Source: Ignavibacteriales bacterium (lineage in GTDB: Bacteria > Bacteroidota > Ignavibacteria > Ignavibacteriales > Ignavibacteriaceae). From it: a DNA stretch of 64,000 nt. The position numbers were made by a program, and so were the translations under genes. Below the pieces are notes generated by a model that searched no databases, had not been told where the DNA came from, and saw only the letters and a list, made by a program, of their open reading frames with translations. Below, piece after piece: positions 53,385-63,171 of the stretch; positions within the stretch are counted from its first letter, which is position 1, and every line of letters begins with the position of its first letter. The stretch lies in contig CP065001.1 in NCBI GenBank assembly GCA_016700155.1, positions 1,984,001 through 2,048,000 on the forward strand. The letters are read 5' to 3'.

Positions 53385-55043
53385 TTAAAACTTTGCTATA
53401 ACAGAAAAGTAACTTTCAAATTGCCGATTGCTCACACTTCCTTGAAGTGAATGATTTTTATAAACCGATCTTAAAAGAAAAAACATCTGGTTAAAAGGCT
53501 CATAAGAAATTGACAATGAATAACTCCTCAACACTTCACGTGCACCATCAAGGAAATTAACTTCTGCTGCATCCTGGAGCCTGTGACCTACATTTATATT
53601 ACCGCCGACATTTTTAACTAACACTCCATTTTCATCAACAGGATTTGCACCGTGATTAGTCAATGATATAGATGTGCTAAAATTCAGTCGGTGGTTTAAC
53701 CTATAATTTATTTGACAAAAAAACAATTCACTGTTTGGCGCGATATCAGGACCGAGACTATAACCCATATTTGTAAAATTGTTTTTCATAAGACGATGCG
53801 TGAAGGTATAAGGTTCAATACGCAAGTATTGCAAACTAAAATCCAACGGAATGACCGGGTAAAGATTATACGAATTCAAACCTGCAGTTATCATAGTCTG
53901 ATTTCCCCACCAGCCTGTTCCAATTTTTCCAGCATTCAAATCATCGATTAATAATGTGGCATACAATTTTAATCCTTCAACAGAATTGTTGCTTACATCA
54001 GCAAACAGCAGCGCGTTATCTCTGTCCTGGTTTGAATGCTCCACAGTCTTGTAAAAATTAAAAGGATTGACGTAAGAAAAATCCATAGGTCTTTCACCAT
54101 ATATTATCATTTCACCGATGCCAAATTTGAAATGACGTGAAATATCAAAACCAATCCTGTGATAACCGAAATATTTTTCAGCAACATTTGCAACACTTCC
54201 CTGTACGGTATCATCAACAACTGTTGATGCACCTCCTATCTTCGAGTGATAATAAGAGAAATTAAAGAATGAATATCCAATTCTAAATGATAAGTAATCA
54301 AATGCAGGTGAATTGGCGCCTGAAATCATTTTGAACGGTCCATAACCAATGTCGAATTTTTGTCTTCCGAATTTCAGTTTTACAAGGTCAAAGTCAGCAG
54401 ATACGTAACCTTCAGTCTCATCAAAGAATTTCTCATCTTCAGCGAGATTTAGTTTAAAATTAGATTTTAATTCTCTTTTAAGTAAAGCAGCTTCCAGATT
54501 ACCTGCAACAATACCGTTCGTACCTCTTATATAAAATCCCAGTTTGTCAAGTACAGTTCCTCTTATCTCACCGCCATATAACCATGTTGATGTTGATAGA
54601 TTCTTTTCCGGTTCTTTGCTGTTAAGGAATATTCCTCCGGCTTCACCAATAAGATTTACAAAAAGATTGAATTTATTTTTTTCTGAATGTGAAAAAAGAT
54701 AATGTTCATTCTGATTGAGAGGATTGTAACCTTCACCGCCAATAATTGACTGAGTATTATTTAAAGTTTCGAATAGTTCAAACTCAAACTCAATTTTAAG
54801 ATCTTCAAGTATCTGTTTATCAACAAGGTCAAGCTTTGAATCGTTTTCGATTACCTGCTTTATATATGAAGCAATCTCTTTCCTGTCTTTTGGAATCTCG
54901 AATGAGTTGTACGCCTTGATGAAATGTAAACTTTCCATTCTTTCAAGGAATTCATAAACACGGTTGGTTACAGGTACATATTCGGACTGAGCAGCCAATA
55001 TTATGTTAACGAAGATTATCAGAGCAAGTATTATTCTTTTCAC
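53385..55043 (-). CDS. Wzi-like outer-membrane beta-barrel protein
   Basis: 552 residues with a signal peptide (LILAAQ-type, cleavage near residue 20). An N-terminal helical part (YEFLERMESLHFIKAYNSFEIPKDRKEIASYI) resembles capsule-assembly Wzi-family proteins, and the rest is many amphipathic strands with Tyr/Phe girdles ending in YFSVIAKF. It may bind surface polysaccharide or another polymer. The adjacent glycosyltransferase gene supports an envelope glycan role. Confidence 0.75.
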   Translation of the reverse strand: MKRIILALIIFVNIILAAQSEYVPVTNRVYEFLERMESLHFIKAYNSFEIPKDRKEIASYIKQVIENDSKLDLVDKQILEDLKIEFEFELFETLNNTQSIIGGEGYNPLNQNEHYLFSHSEKNKFNLFVNLIGEAGGIFLNSKEPEKNLSTSTWLYGGEIRGTVLDKLGFYIRGTNGIVAGNLEAALLKRELKSNFKLNLAEDEKFFDETEGYVSADFDLVKLKFGRQKFDIGYGPFKMISGANSPAFDYLSFRIGYSFFNFSYYHSKIGGASTVVDDTVQGSVANVAEKYFGYHRIGFDISRHFKFGIGEMIIYGERPMDFSYVNPFNFYKTVEHSNQDRDNALLFADVSNNSVEGLKLYATLLIDDLNAGKIGTGWWGNQTMITAGLNSYNLYPVIPLDFSLQYLRIEPYTFTHRLMKNNFTNMGYSLGPDIAPNSELFFCQINYRLNHRLNFSTSISLTNHGANPVDENGVLVKNVGGNINVGHRLQDAAEVNFLDGAREVLRSYSLSISYEPFNQMFFLLRSVYKNHSLQGSVSNRQFESYFSVIAKF

Positions 55044-55772
55044 TTATCTAACTTGTTCCCATTCTTTTGAGATGGATCTGTTTTTAAAAATGATTGATAA
55101 AGAGTTTTTAATCCACGAAAAAGATACACCTGAATAGCCAAACTTCCTGTAACGTCTTGGAGATTCATAGATGCATAATTCATTTGAGAAAAATATTTTT
55201 CCGTGTTTTCGTATTCGCTTGAATAAATCAAAATCTTCGCCAGCAGCGAGTGATTCATTATTCCCGTTCACCTGATAAAATATTTCTTTTCGTATAACCT
55301 GGCATTCGCCTCTTCCCATACCAACACCGAAAACATTAAGCAGGTAGAAGTATAAATTATAAATTGAGTGGAAAAGTTTATCCGAAATAATTTCTTCGGA
55401 CGGAAAAACCTTTACTTTACATGTCATTGCAACGAAATCACTTTTATAAAATTTATCATCAAGGTACCGGAAAAAATTTTCAGCATTCATTGTCAGTACA
55501 TCGCCGTTAAGAAATATCAGGACATCTCCATCGGCCAGATACGCTCCGACATTCCGTCCCATAGCTATGTTTTGCTTTTCCATATCACGATGGACTTTGA
55601 TAATATCAGCTTTATCAAGTGCAAGTTCTATCGTCCTGTCGGTGCTTCCTCCATCGGAAAGAATTATTTCGTATTCATATTTTTTTCTTAATTCCGGGCT
55701 ATGAATTTCGCCAAGCAACCCTGGCAAAAGTTTTTCCTCATTCAATGTCGGTATAATTATACTGTATTTCAA
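55044..55772 (-). CDS. family 2 glycosyltransferase
   Basis: 242 residues: YSIIPTLNEEKLLPGLL, LSDGGSTDRT (nucleotide site), GRNVGAYLADGDVLIFLNGDVLT (DxD-like), and a GMGRGECQVIRKEIF acceptor loop, as in the TIGR04283-like GT2 group. A hydrophobic stretch near LFHSIYNLYFYLLNVFGVG suggests membrane association. Stop abuts the Wzi-like start. Substrate unknown. Confidence 0.85.
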   Translation of the reverse strand: MKYSIIIPTLNEEKLLPGLLGEIHSPELRKKYEYEIILSDGGSTDRTIELALDKADIIKVHRDMEKQNIAMGRNVGAYLADGDVLIFLNGDVLTMNAENFFRYLDDKFYKSDFVAMTCKVKVFPSEEIISDKLFHSIYNLYFYLLNVFGVGMGRGECQVIRKEIFYQVNGNNESLAAGEDFDLFKRIRKHGKIFFSNELCIYESPRRYRKFGYSGVSFSWIKNSLSIIFKNRSISKEWEQVR

Positions 55773-55780
55773 AATATCCC

Positions 55781-56764
55781 CTAAAAAGTAAAAACGAAAA
55801 ATGCTGCGTCAGGAGTAACTCTTATTCCCGGCATCGGAAAGTGAATATAGTTTAGAGTATTCTTTACAAACTGCCATCCGCTTCCGTAAAGTGGAATCTC
55901 CTCGGCATCAAGATCAAAAGCTATATAAAATTCTTTTTGTCCGCCGCCGATTCCATCAAGATTGCGCACACCCATTCCGCCTGCTAAACATAGCCACGCA
56001 GGCCAGTACTCTGATACTGATTTGGGAAGAAGATTTTTCATTCTTAAACTCAGCCAATAGATCTGACCTTCATAGTCATCAATTCCATTACCTTTATGTG
56101 TACCGTCTTTCATTTTTTGTGATGGCCAGTAACTGAATTTAAACTGAAAGTTTTTGAGGTATGGAAAATAATATTGTCCTAATGCATAACCTGAACCTAA
56201 AACATCGGCAATTGCATCGCCGGGACTGAATCCCCAATTCGGACCAAATCCATCTTCAATTTCAACATATAATTGGAATGCGAGTGCCGCTACACTTCCA
56301 TAGATTGCCGCCTGTTCTGATTGAATATTGCCTGCTTCCAATCCCGCAGAAAAAAGATGAGCTAAAAGATTAGCTCCATAAAAATGTCCGACCTTATCAA
56401 TGTAAAGAGCATAGTCCCAATCATTTGTAAAATGAAATGAAGAACGCTGATCTTTCCACCAGGCATTTCTTTGATAGATGTGAACCGCGATTCCTGTTCC
56501 AAGTGTTATCGCCCCAACTCCGGCAAGAGCTGTATAGTTTATTTCAGAGTCGAATGGATCAATCTTATTTGATACCGCGAAATTCATCAGCAATAAGGAA
56601 TCATAGTGGGATTGATGATACGTACCTCTGATACTCATTTTTAATTCGCTGTTGTCTGATATCTTATCGACTGGACGAACTACAAATTCACTATCACTCT
56701 GTGAATGGATAAAAACAGTTGACACGACTAAGAGAACTAAAGCTATTCGTATTTGAATTTTCAT
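55781..56764 (-). CDS. DUF2279-family outer-membrane/periplasmic protein
   Basis: 327 residues with a signal peptide (cleavage near FIHSQ, residue 21). The core DKVGHFYGANLLAHLFSAGLEAGN, then EIEDGFGPNWGFSPGDAIADVLGS matches DUF2279, a family of predicted envelope proteins; the rest is amphipathic. It ends in FFVFTF, with the aromatic terminus seen in barrels. Function unknown. Confidence 0.78.
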   Translation of the reverse strand: MKIQIRIALVLLVVSTVFIHSQSDSEFVVRPVDKISDNSELKMSIRGTYHQSHYDSLLLMNFAVSNKIDPFDSEINYTALAGVGAITLGTGIAVHIYQRNAWWKDQRSSFHFTNDWDYALYIDKVGHFYGANLLAHLFSAGLEAGNIQSEQAAIYGSVAALAFQLYVEIEDGFGPNWGFSPGDAIADVLGSGYALGQYYFPYLKNFQFKFSYWPSQKMKDGTHKGNGIDDYEGQIYWLSLRMKNLLPKSVSEYWPAWLCLAGGMGVRNLDGIGGGQKEFYIAFDLDAEEIPLYGSGWQFVKNTLNYIHFPMPGIRVTPDAAFFVFTF

Positions 56765-56832
56765 TATACTTCAATCTCTACGATGTAAAGTACAAATTTC
56801 GATTCCTTCATTCTATGCAACGAAAAATCCTG

Positions 56833-58344
56833 TTATCCCTTTACTTCCGGTTTCATCTGCGGGAAAAAAATTACATCACGTATTGATGATTGATTAGTTA
56901 AAAGCATAACAAGCCTGTCAATTCCTACACCGAGACCTGCGGTCGGGGGCATTCCATATTCAAGTGCGCGAATAAAATCTTCATCAATCTGGTGAGCTTC
57001 CTCGTCTCCCTCTTCCCGCATTTTCACCTGTCCCATAAATCTATCTTTCTGATCAATAGGATCGTTCAGTTCAGAGAATGCATTACATATTTCACGACCG
57101 GCAATATAACCTTCGAATCTTTCGGTGACACCGGGTTTGCTTCGATGTTTTTTTGCTAAAGGAGAAAGTTCAACGGGATAATCAATAATATAGGTCGGCT
57201 GAATTAAATCAGGCTGAACAACAACACTGAAAATTTCGTCCATCAGTTTTGCCCTGCCTTCAATATGTTTAAGATCAATGCCAAGTTTTTTTGCTGTGGC
57301 TTTTAATTCATCAACAGAAGCAGTCAGAATATCTACACCTGCTTTTTCTTTTATCGCATCAACCATTGAAATTCGTTTCCAGGATGATGTGAAATTTATT
57401 TTCTGCCCTTCGAAATCAAATTCTCGTGTAGCGAAAACATCATCACAAACTTTTAATAACATTTGTTCAACATAGTTCATCATCCATTCGTAGTCTTTAT
57501 AAGGAACGTATAATTCCATCATTGTGAATTCGGGGTTGTGGGTTTTATCCATTCCTTCATTTCTGAAATCTTTGGAGATTTCATACACGCCGTTAAATCC
57601 GCCGACGATTAATCTTTTCAGGTAAAGTTCATCAGCAATTCTTAGATATAGATCAACATCAAGGGTGTTGTGATGTGTTACGAAAGGTCTTGCAGCTGCC
57701 CCGCCGTATAACGGTTGAAGTACGGGTGTTTCAACTTCAAGGTAACCGCTTGCATCAAGAAAACTTCTAATGGAGGAAATGATCTTACTTCTTTTTATAA
57801 ATACATCTTTTATTTCGTGATTTACAACCAGGTCGACATAACGCTGACGGTAACGTAGTTCTTTATCAACAAACTGATCGTGAATTGTTTTATTACCTGC
57901 TTCATCTGTTGTTTCTTTAGGAACCGGAAGCGGTCGGAGTGATTTTGAAAGCAGTGAAAGTTTTCTTGTGTGGACAGAAATCTCACCGGTTTTTGTTTTG
58001 AATACAAATCCTTCAACACCTATTATATCACCGATATCAAGCAGTCTGAACGCGTCATACATTTCACCGATTTCATCTTTCTTGAGATAAATCTGTATCG
58101 TTCCTTTGTGATCGCGTATATGAGCGAATGATGCTTTGCCCATTCTTCTTATAGCCATAATTCTTCCGGCTATGCTTACGTCTTTTGATTCTCCATCGAC
58201 AAATGATTTTTTTATTTCTTCCGAATTTGAGTTAACATCAAATGAATACGCGAATGGTTCAATACCTTTAGCTTTTAATTCTTCTAATTCTTCAAATCGT
58301 CTTTTGATAAGTACATTAATATCCTGCTGGATTTCGTTCTCCAC
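56833..58344 (-). CDS. lysS: lysyl-tRNA synthetase, class II
   Basis: Charges tRNA-Lys. I chose GTG 58344 (503 residues) because AGGAGG (58349-58354) lies 4 bases before it and the protein then starts MENEIQQDINVLIKRRFEEL; the frame runs open 15 codons further, into dacB. OB-fold anticodon domain (SIAGRIMAIRRMGKASFAHIRD), class II motif 1 (FLDASGYLEVETPVLQP), motif 2 (FRNEGMDKTHNPEFTMME) and motif 3 (GLGVGIDRLVM). Confidence 0.97.
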   Translation of the reverse strand: MENEIQQDINVLIKRRFEELEELKAKGIEPFAYSFDVNSNSEEIKKSFVDGESKDVSIAGRIMAIRRMGKASFAHIRDHKGTIQIYLKKDEIGEMYDAFRLLDIGDIIGVEGFVFKTKTGEISVHTRKLSLLSKSLRPLPVPKETTDEAGNKTIHDQFVDKELRYRQRYVDLVVNHEIKDVFIKRSKIISSIRSFLDASGYLEVETPVLQPLYGGAAARPFVTHHNTLDVDLYLRIADELYLKRLIVGGFNGVYEISKDFRNEGMDKTHNPEFTMMELYVPYKDYEWMMNYVEQMLLKVCDDVFATREFDFEGQKINFTSSWKRISMVDAIKEKAGVDILTASVDELKATAKKLGIDLKHIEGRAKLMDEIFSVVVQPDLIQPTYIIDYPVELSPLAKKHRSKPGVTERFEGYIAGREICNAFSELNDPIDQKDRFMGQVKMREEGDEEAHQIDEDFIRALEYGMPPTAGLGVGIDRLVMLLTNQSSIRDVIFFPQMKPEVKG

Positions 58345-58348
58345 TTTT

Positions 58349-58354
58349 CCTCCT
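58349..58354 (-). promoter_or_regulatory. ribosome binding site fixing the lysS GTG start
   Basis: AGGAGG on the minus strand, 4 bases before GTG 58344. It falls just ahead of the end of dacB (58356), which supports a GTG start and an 11-base gap rather than an overlap. Confidence 0.8.
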
Positions 58355-58355
58355 G

Positions 58356-59867
58356 TTATTTCCTCTTTAAGCTTGCCAGTCTTAAGCACACCAGATCCTG
58401 TAAATTTTCTGCCAGCTTAACGGGCACATTAAAATTGTTTACGATTATTGAAAATGCAATCGGTTCATCATCCGCAGTAAAAGCATAGCCGGATAAACTT
58501 CTTACCGTCGATAAGTATCCTGTTTTTGCTCTTACCTTACCTTTGGCAAGGCTTGATGTCATTCTTTTTCCAAGTGTGCCGTCAATGCCTGCAATAGGTA
58601 ATGAATTAAAAAAGTCAACGAAGTATTTACTTTTATACATATAGGTTAAAAGGTTTACCATCTGACGCGGACTTATATAATTTTGCGGTGACAATCCGCT
58701 GCCATCTTTTATCATTATATTTTCCGGATTGATACCCATCTCTGAAAGTATGCTTAACAATGCTTTGATACCGTTTACAGATGTACCCTGATTATCTTCA
58801 ACCAGTCCAAGAGTTTTTAATAACTGCTCAGCGTAAAAATTATTGCTGTTCTTGTTTATCACTTTAAGTATTTCTCTTAGAGGCTGCGAATAATGTGTCG
58901 TGAGCTTTTTCATTGAATCATAATTTAATGTCGTGTTTATATCATCAATGTCAATCGGGTAGCCGTCAACAGCAATTCCTTTTGATTGAAGCACATCCTT
59001 CACTGTGACCATTGCGTACTGAGTCGGGTTGTTCACAGTTACAAAAGTTTTAACCGAATCACTCATGCGTATTGTACCGAGAACATTTACTACGTTGGTT
59101 CCTCTTTCCCTGTATACATCAATTGATGTTAATGAATCATCAGGCACCGCTGTAACATCATTAATGATGATGACATATTTTGTCACAGGCGATATATCAA
59201 TTCTCGGTATTGAAGACTCTTTATCAACCGTTACATAAATATCCACGCAGTTATCATTAAAAGATATAGCACCCGATGGTGCAGCATACCAGTAACTTTC
59301 ATAATTCCACGCCCAGCCGTCACCAAGACCAATATCATCAAAGTGATTATCATCACCAATTATATTACCTGTTATCTCATCAATGCCCTGTTCAATTAAT
59401 GAATCTGCCCAGGATTTATAAACTCTCAGCATATCATTATTATGGAACCTTCCGGAAATAGTCGGATCACCTTTTCCTTCGACTATCAGATCGCCCATAA
59501 GAATCGAACCATCTATCTTTCCATTCAAGTAAACATTTGTTTCGAATGTATAATCTCCGCCAAGTAAAATTAATGCAGCCGCTGAAGTAAAAAGTTTAAG
59601 ATTAGAGGCAGGCATAAAAAATTTATTTTCATTCCTCTTGTAAAGAAATTCACCTGTCTCTAATGACTGAATAACAACACCCCAGTTTGCATTGCTGAAA
59701 TTCGGATCATTAAATAAGTCATCCATCTGCGACCAGAACTCCTGAACAGTTGTGTATTTTTCCTGCTGCACTACAGTATCAATCCTGATAACAGTGTCCT
59801 CCTGTGCATACAAGGATGTGAACAGGAATAAAACTAATAATGAACTATATGCCCGTTTAACTGCCAT
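58356..59867 (-). CDS. dacB: D-alanyl-D-alanine carboxypeptidase/endopeptidase (PBP4 class)
   Basis: 503 residues with a signal peptide (cleavage near LYAQ, residue 22). Penicillin-binding motifs: SNLK (Ser88-Lys91), SNN (in NKNSNNFYAEQ), and KTG (RAKTGYLSTVRSLSGY), with the large insert domain of PBP4 between. It acts on peptidoglycan peptides in the periplasm. The start overlaps the pseudouridine synthase gene by 11 bases. Confidence 0.94.
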   Translation of the reverse strand: MAVKRAYSSLLVLFLFTSLYAQEDTVIRIDTVVQQEKYTTVQEFWSQMDDLFNDPNFSNANWGVVIQSLETGEFLYKRNENKFFMPASNLKLFTSAAALILLGGDYTFETNVYLNGKIDGSILMGDLIVEGKGDPTISGRFHNNDMLRVYKSWADSLIEQGIDEITGNIIGDDNHFDDIGLGDGWAWNYESYWYAAPSGAISFNDNCVDIYVTVDKESSIPRIDISPVTKYVIIINDVTAVPDDSLTSIDVYRERGTNVVNVLGTIRMSDSVKTFVTVNNPTQYAMVTVKDVLQSKGIAVDGYPIDIDDINTTLNYDSMKKLTTHYSQPLREILKVINKNSNNFYAEQLLKTLGLVEDNQGTSVNGIKALLSILSEMGINPENIMIKDGSGLSPQNYISPRQMVNLLTYMYKSKYFVDFFNSLPIAGIDGTLGKRMTSSLAKGKVRAKTGYLSTVRSLSGYAFTADDEPIAFSIIVNNFNVPVKLAENLQDLVCLRLASLKRK

Positions 59868-60570
59868 ATCTTTTTAACACTCCGTTGATTTCTGTTTGTG
59901 TCATATTTCTGTATGAGCCGACAGGTATATCCGCAACAATTCCCGCAAAACTTTTCCTATTAAGTGAAGTGACAGTATAGTTTAAAGTTGAAAACATATT
60001 TTTCACAAAATGATTTCTACCTTCAACCGAAACTACATTCACATAATATTTATCTTTCTTGTATGGAAAACTCACCGATGTGAATTTCCCTTTCTTGCCT
60101 TCAATGTAAACACCTTTGAGCAACGATTGTTTGTCATCATCCGAAAGTGGTTTGTCTAATTTAACTTCATACTCTCTTGGAACATTATTACTCGGATGTG
60201 TAAGCAAGTAGGAAAAATCCCCGTCATTAGTAAGCAGTAAAACTCCAGTTGTATTATAATCTAGTCTTCCAACCGGAAAAACTTTTTCTTTTGATTTGAT
60301 TACATCAAGAACTGTCTTCCTGTTTTTTTCATCAGATGTTGTTGTAACGACGCCCCGGGGTTTGTTGAGAAGAATGTAAACGTGACGTTTCTGAGAAATC
60401 TTTTCTCCGTCAATTGTTACAATATCTTTTTCGGGATCTACCTTTGAAGACAATTCAAGAATAATATTCTCATTTATAGCAACGCGACCCTGAATTATCA
60501 GTTCTTCCGCTTTACGTCTTGATGCTACACCACAATCAGCGATGTATTTATTCAGTCTGATCTGTGTCAC
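59857..60570 (-). CDS. rluB: RluB/RsuA-type pseudouridine synthase
   Basis: An S4 domain (IRLNKYIADCGVASRRKAEELI) is followed by the catalytic domain with VGRLDYNTTGVLLLTNDGD, where Asp is the catalytic residue. It modifies a uridine in 23S or 16S rRNA. I prefer GTG 60570 (237 residues), which starts the protein as its relatives do; an ATG at 60591 overlaps scpB by 44 bases and adds seven residues. Which rRNA site is targeted is not clear. Confidence 0.9.
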   Translation of the reverse strand: MTQIRLNKYIADCGVASRRKAEELIIQGRVAINENIILELSSKVDPEKDIVTIDGEKISQKRHVYILLNKPRGVVTTTSDEKNRKTVLDVIKSKEKVFPVGRLDYNTTGVLLLTNDGDFSYLLTHPSNNVPREYEVKLDKPLSDDDKQSLLKGVYIEGKKGKFTSVSFPYKKDKYYVNVVSVEGRNHFVKNMFSTLNYTVTSLNRKSFAGIVADIPVGSYRNMTQTEINGVLKRYGS

Positions 60571-61201
60571 CGTTCTCTTCCTGCATTTCATTTTGAACAG
60601 AATCTTCTATCAGGTTCATCATAATTTTTTGCTTCTGTTCGATAAAGTCTTCATCATTCATTATCTCTTCAATTTCTCTTGGCTTCGGCAAGTCACTCAG
60701 CTTATTCAATCCGAAGTACTTCAGGAATTCCGGAGTTGTTCCATAAAGTAAAGGACGACCTATTGTTTCTGTTCTGCCTGTTATCGCGACAAGATTTTTC
60801 TCCAGAAGAGTGTTAAGAATATAATCCGAGTTAACACCGCGTATCTGCTCAAGGTCAGGTTTTGTCACAGGCTGTTTGTAAGCAATAATAGCAAGGGTTT
60901 CAAGGGCTGCCTGGCTTAGTCTTCTTTTTGATTTTTCAGAAGAAAGAAAACCAAGATACTTTGAATACTCCGGCAGTGTTGCAAACAAATAACCGCCGGC
61001 AACCTTTAAAATCTTATATGAAAGGCTGAACTCTTCATATTTTTTATTCAGTTCTTCTACGCAAGTCTCAATCTCTTCAGCAGTAACCGAAACATCTTCA
61101 CCATCAATACCTTTTATTGCTTTAATAATTTCATCATCCGGTAGCGGATCATCTGATGCAAAGATAAGAGCTTCAATTACTGAGTTATATATTTTTTCCA
61201 T
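60548..61201 (-). CDS. scpB: segregation and condensation protein ScpB
   Basis: 217 residues with paired winged-helix domains (SVIEALIFASDDPLPDDEI, LSQAALETLAIIAYKQPVTKPDLEQIRGVNSD). It forms the SMC-ScpAB condensin with ScpA. The C-terminal tail is acidic. Overlaps scpA by 17 bases and the pseudouridine synthase gene at the other end. Confidence 0.95.
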   Translation of the reverse strand: MEKIYNSVIEALIFASDDPLPDDEIIKAIKGIDGEDVSVTAEEIETCVEELNKKYEEFSLSYKILKVAGGYLFATLPEYSKYLGFLSSEKSKRRLSQAALETLAIIAYKQPVTKPDLEQIRGVNSDYILNTLLEKNLVAITGRTETIGRPLLYGTTPEFLKYFGLNKLSDLPKPREIEEIMNDEDFIEQKQKIMMNLIEDSVQNEMQEENGDTDQTE

Positions 61202-61913
61202 CTTCCAACTTATAAATTACAAAATCATTAAAGTTTGTCGATTCACGAATTCCTATACGCTCAACTTTTACAAGTTCAAGCAAAGCTATGAAGGTTATAA
61301 CAATGCGGATTTTTTCTTTCATCTCATTTACAAGTGAAAGAAAATGAATTTCATTTCCCGATCCGATGCTGTTCATTATAAAATCAATCTGTTCATCAAT
61401 GGTTACATTTATCTTTTTGATTTCGTGAACGACTACCTGTTTAACGCCATCAATCGCTTTCTTAAAAGCTTTGGCAAGATCATATACTGTGACGTTCTTT
61501 AATAGTATTTCATATTCCGACGGCGCAACTTTTTCATCTTCAGAAAAATTTCCCCGGTAACTTAGCTTGCGTTGATTAGATTCAAAGAAAGAAAGTTCTT
61601 CAGACATTTCTTTATACTTTTTATATTCAAGTAGAGCCTGTATAAGCTCTGCACGTGGATCAATCTCTTCACCCTTCTCATCAACCTCTCTTGGCAGAAG
61701 CATTCTTACTTTTATGTGCATCAGTGTCGAAGCCATAAGAATAAAATCGCCTGCAACTTCCAGGTCAAGAAGTTTTATCAGGTTCACATACTCCAGAAAT
61801 TCTTTTGTGATCTTTGCGATAGGAATGTCATAAATATTCAGTTCATCTCTTTTGATGAAGAATAAAAGTAAATCAAGCGGACCTTCAAAGTGATCTAACT
61901 TAATCTTGTACAT
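61185..61913 (-). CDS. scpA: segregation and condensation protein ScpA
   Basis: 242 residues of the kleisin family: FEGPLDLLLFFIKRDELNIYDIPIAKIT at the N-terminus (SMC-binding), a helical middle, and the C-terminal winged helix (FIALLELVKVERIGIRES). SMC itself is not in the window. Begins one base after the trpS stop codon. Confidence 0.95.
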   Translation of the reverse strand: MYKIKLDHFEGPLDLLLFFIKRDELNIYDIPIAKITKEFLEYVNLIKLLDLEVAGDFILMASTLMHIKVRMLLPREVDEKGEEIDPRAELIQALLEYKKYKEMSEELSFFESNQRKLSYRGNFSEDEKVAPSEYEILLKNVTVYDLAKAFKKAIDGVKQVVVHEIKKINVTIDEQIDFIMNSIGSGNEIHFLSLVNEMKEKIRIVITFIALLELVKVERIGIRESTNFNDFVIYKLEDGKNI

Positions 61914-62894
61914 TTAACCTAACTTCATTCTTTCTCTGACTTCTTTCATAGTTGCCTGAGCAACTGCTCTTCCTTTGTATTCCCCGTCGTGCAGAATATT
62001 TTCTACTTCAGAAATCCTTGATTCATAATAATGCCGTTTCTCAATTATCGGCTGAAGTCTCTCAGAAATTTTTGAAGCGCATTTCATCTTACAATCAAAA
62101 CAGCCAAGTGAACCTGAACGGCATCCCGAATTTATTTCAGGAACTTCTTCTTCATTAAATTTTTTGTGATATGAAAACACGAGACAGATTTCAGGATTTC
62201 CCGGATCACCCTTTCTTACTTTGTTGGGATCGGTCACAGCTTTTTTCATTTTTGCTTTAACGGTTTCTATATCATCTGAAAGCAAAATTGTATTGCCGAG
62301 TGATTTACTCATCTTGGCGTTTCCATCAAGACCCGGAAGTCTTGAAAATTTTGTCAGCAATGGTTCAGGTTCGGGAAAAACTTCGCCGTACTGGTTGTTA
62401 AATCTTCTCGCAATCTCTCGTGATATTTCGATATGCGGAACCTGATCTTCACCAACAGGAACAGCGGCACCTTTGTACAATAGAATGTCAGCCGTTTGAA
62501 GTACAGGATATCCAAGATGTCCAAAAATTATATTATCGATATTAAGGTCACGTACCTGGTCCTTTAATGTTGGATTTCGTTCAAGACGGTTGACTGAGAT
62601 CAGCATTCCAAAAATCAAACTAAGCTCGGTATGTTCTTTTATTTGTGATTGACGGAACATCGGGCAATGCACAGGATCAAGTCCTGCGGCAAGCCAGTCA
62701 ATCAGCATCTGAATTGAGTTTTCATAAAGTTCATCAGTGTTAAGACTGGTTGTTAATGCGTGATAATCCGCAATCAGGTAGTAATTATCATATTCCTGCT
62801 GAAGTTTTATCCAGTTTTCCAGTGCGCCGACATAATGACCGATATGAAGTTTACCGGTCGGGCGCATTCCGCTAAGTATTCGTTTTTTGTGCAT
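61914..62894 (-). CDS. trpS: tryptophanyl-tRNA synthetase
   Basis: 326 residues: class I signature GKLHIGHYVGAL near the N-terminus and NAKMSKSLGN (about residues 196-205). A late cysteine-rich stretch (CRSGSLGCFDCKMKC) is seen in a subset of TrpRS. Its stop sits at the scpA start, so it heads the trpS-scpA-scpB transcript. Confidence 0.97.
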   Translation of the reverse strand: MHKKRILSGMRPTGKLHIGHYVGALENWIKLQQEYDNYYLIADYHALTTSLNTDELYENSIQMLIDWLAAGLDPVHCPMFRQSQIKEHTELSLIFGMLISVNRLERNPTLKDQVRDLNIDNIIFGHLGYPVLQTADILLYKGAAVPVGEDQVPHIEISREIARRFNNQYGEVFPEPEPLLTKFSRLPGLDGNAKMSKSLGNTILLSDDIETVKAKMKKAVTDPNKVRKGDPGNPEICLVFSYHKKFNEEEVPEINSGCRSGSLGCFDCKMKCASKISERLQPIIEKRHYYESRISEVENILHDGEYKGRAVAQATMKEVRERMKLG

Positions 62895-63171
62895 ACAGAA
62901 GTTTCAAAAATTTGAGTAGTAAAATAATAATATTGACGCTAATAAACTGTTTTTATACCTGAGTAATAATTAGAAAATTGTTACCCCGACTTTCAGATCA
63001 GTCCGATTTATTCTGCTTATGTTAATTCTCTGATTACTGAATTTGTAACATTATCAACTGATATTTGTCACACTGAACTTGATTCAGGGTCTAATGCAAC
63101 ATTAGTTCTGTAACCAAGATTCCGAATCAAGTTCGGAATGACAAATTACTCTGTTACACTATTAATTAATT
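62895..63171. other. intergenic region with inverted-repeat element
   Basis: 277 bases between the HNH gene and trpS, both minus strand. Apart from the inverted repeat at 63067-63142 I see no gene, RNA or clear promoter. Confidence 0.6.
63067..63142. repeat. inverted-repeat element with GTCA/TGAC ends
   Basis: The 26-base left arm (63067-63092) starts GTCACACTGAACTTGATTC, and the right arm (63117-63142) ends GAATCAAGTTCGGAATGAC; they pair at 20 of 26 positions around a 24-base centre. It resembles the REP/MITE-like intergenic repeats common in this lineage and shares GTCA ends with the 4193-4288 element. Confidence 0.7.
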
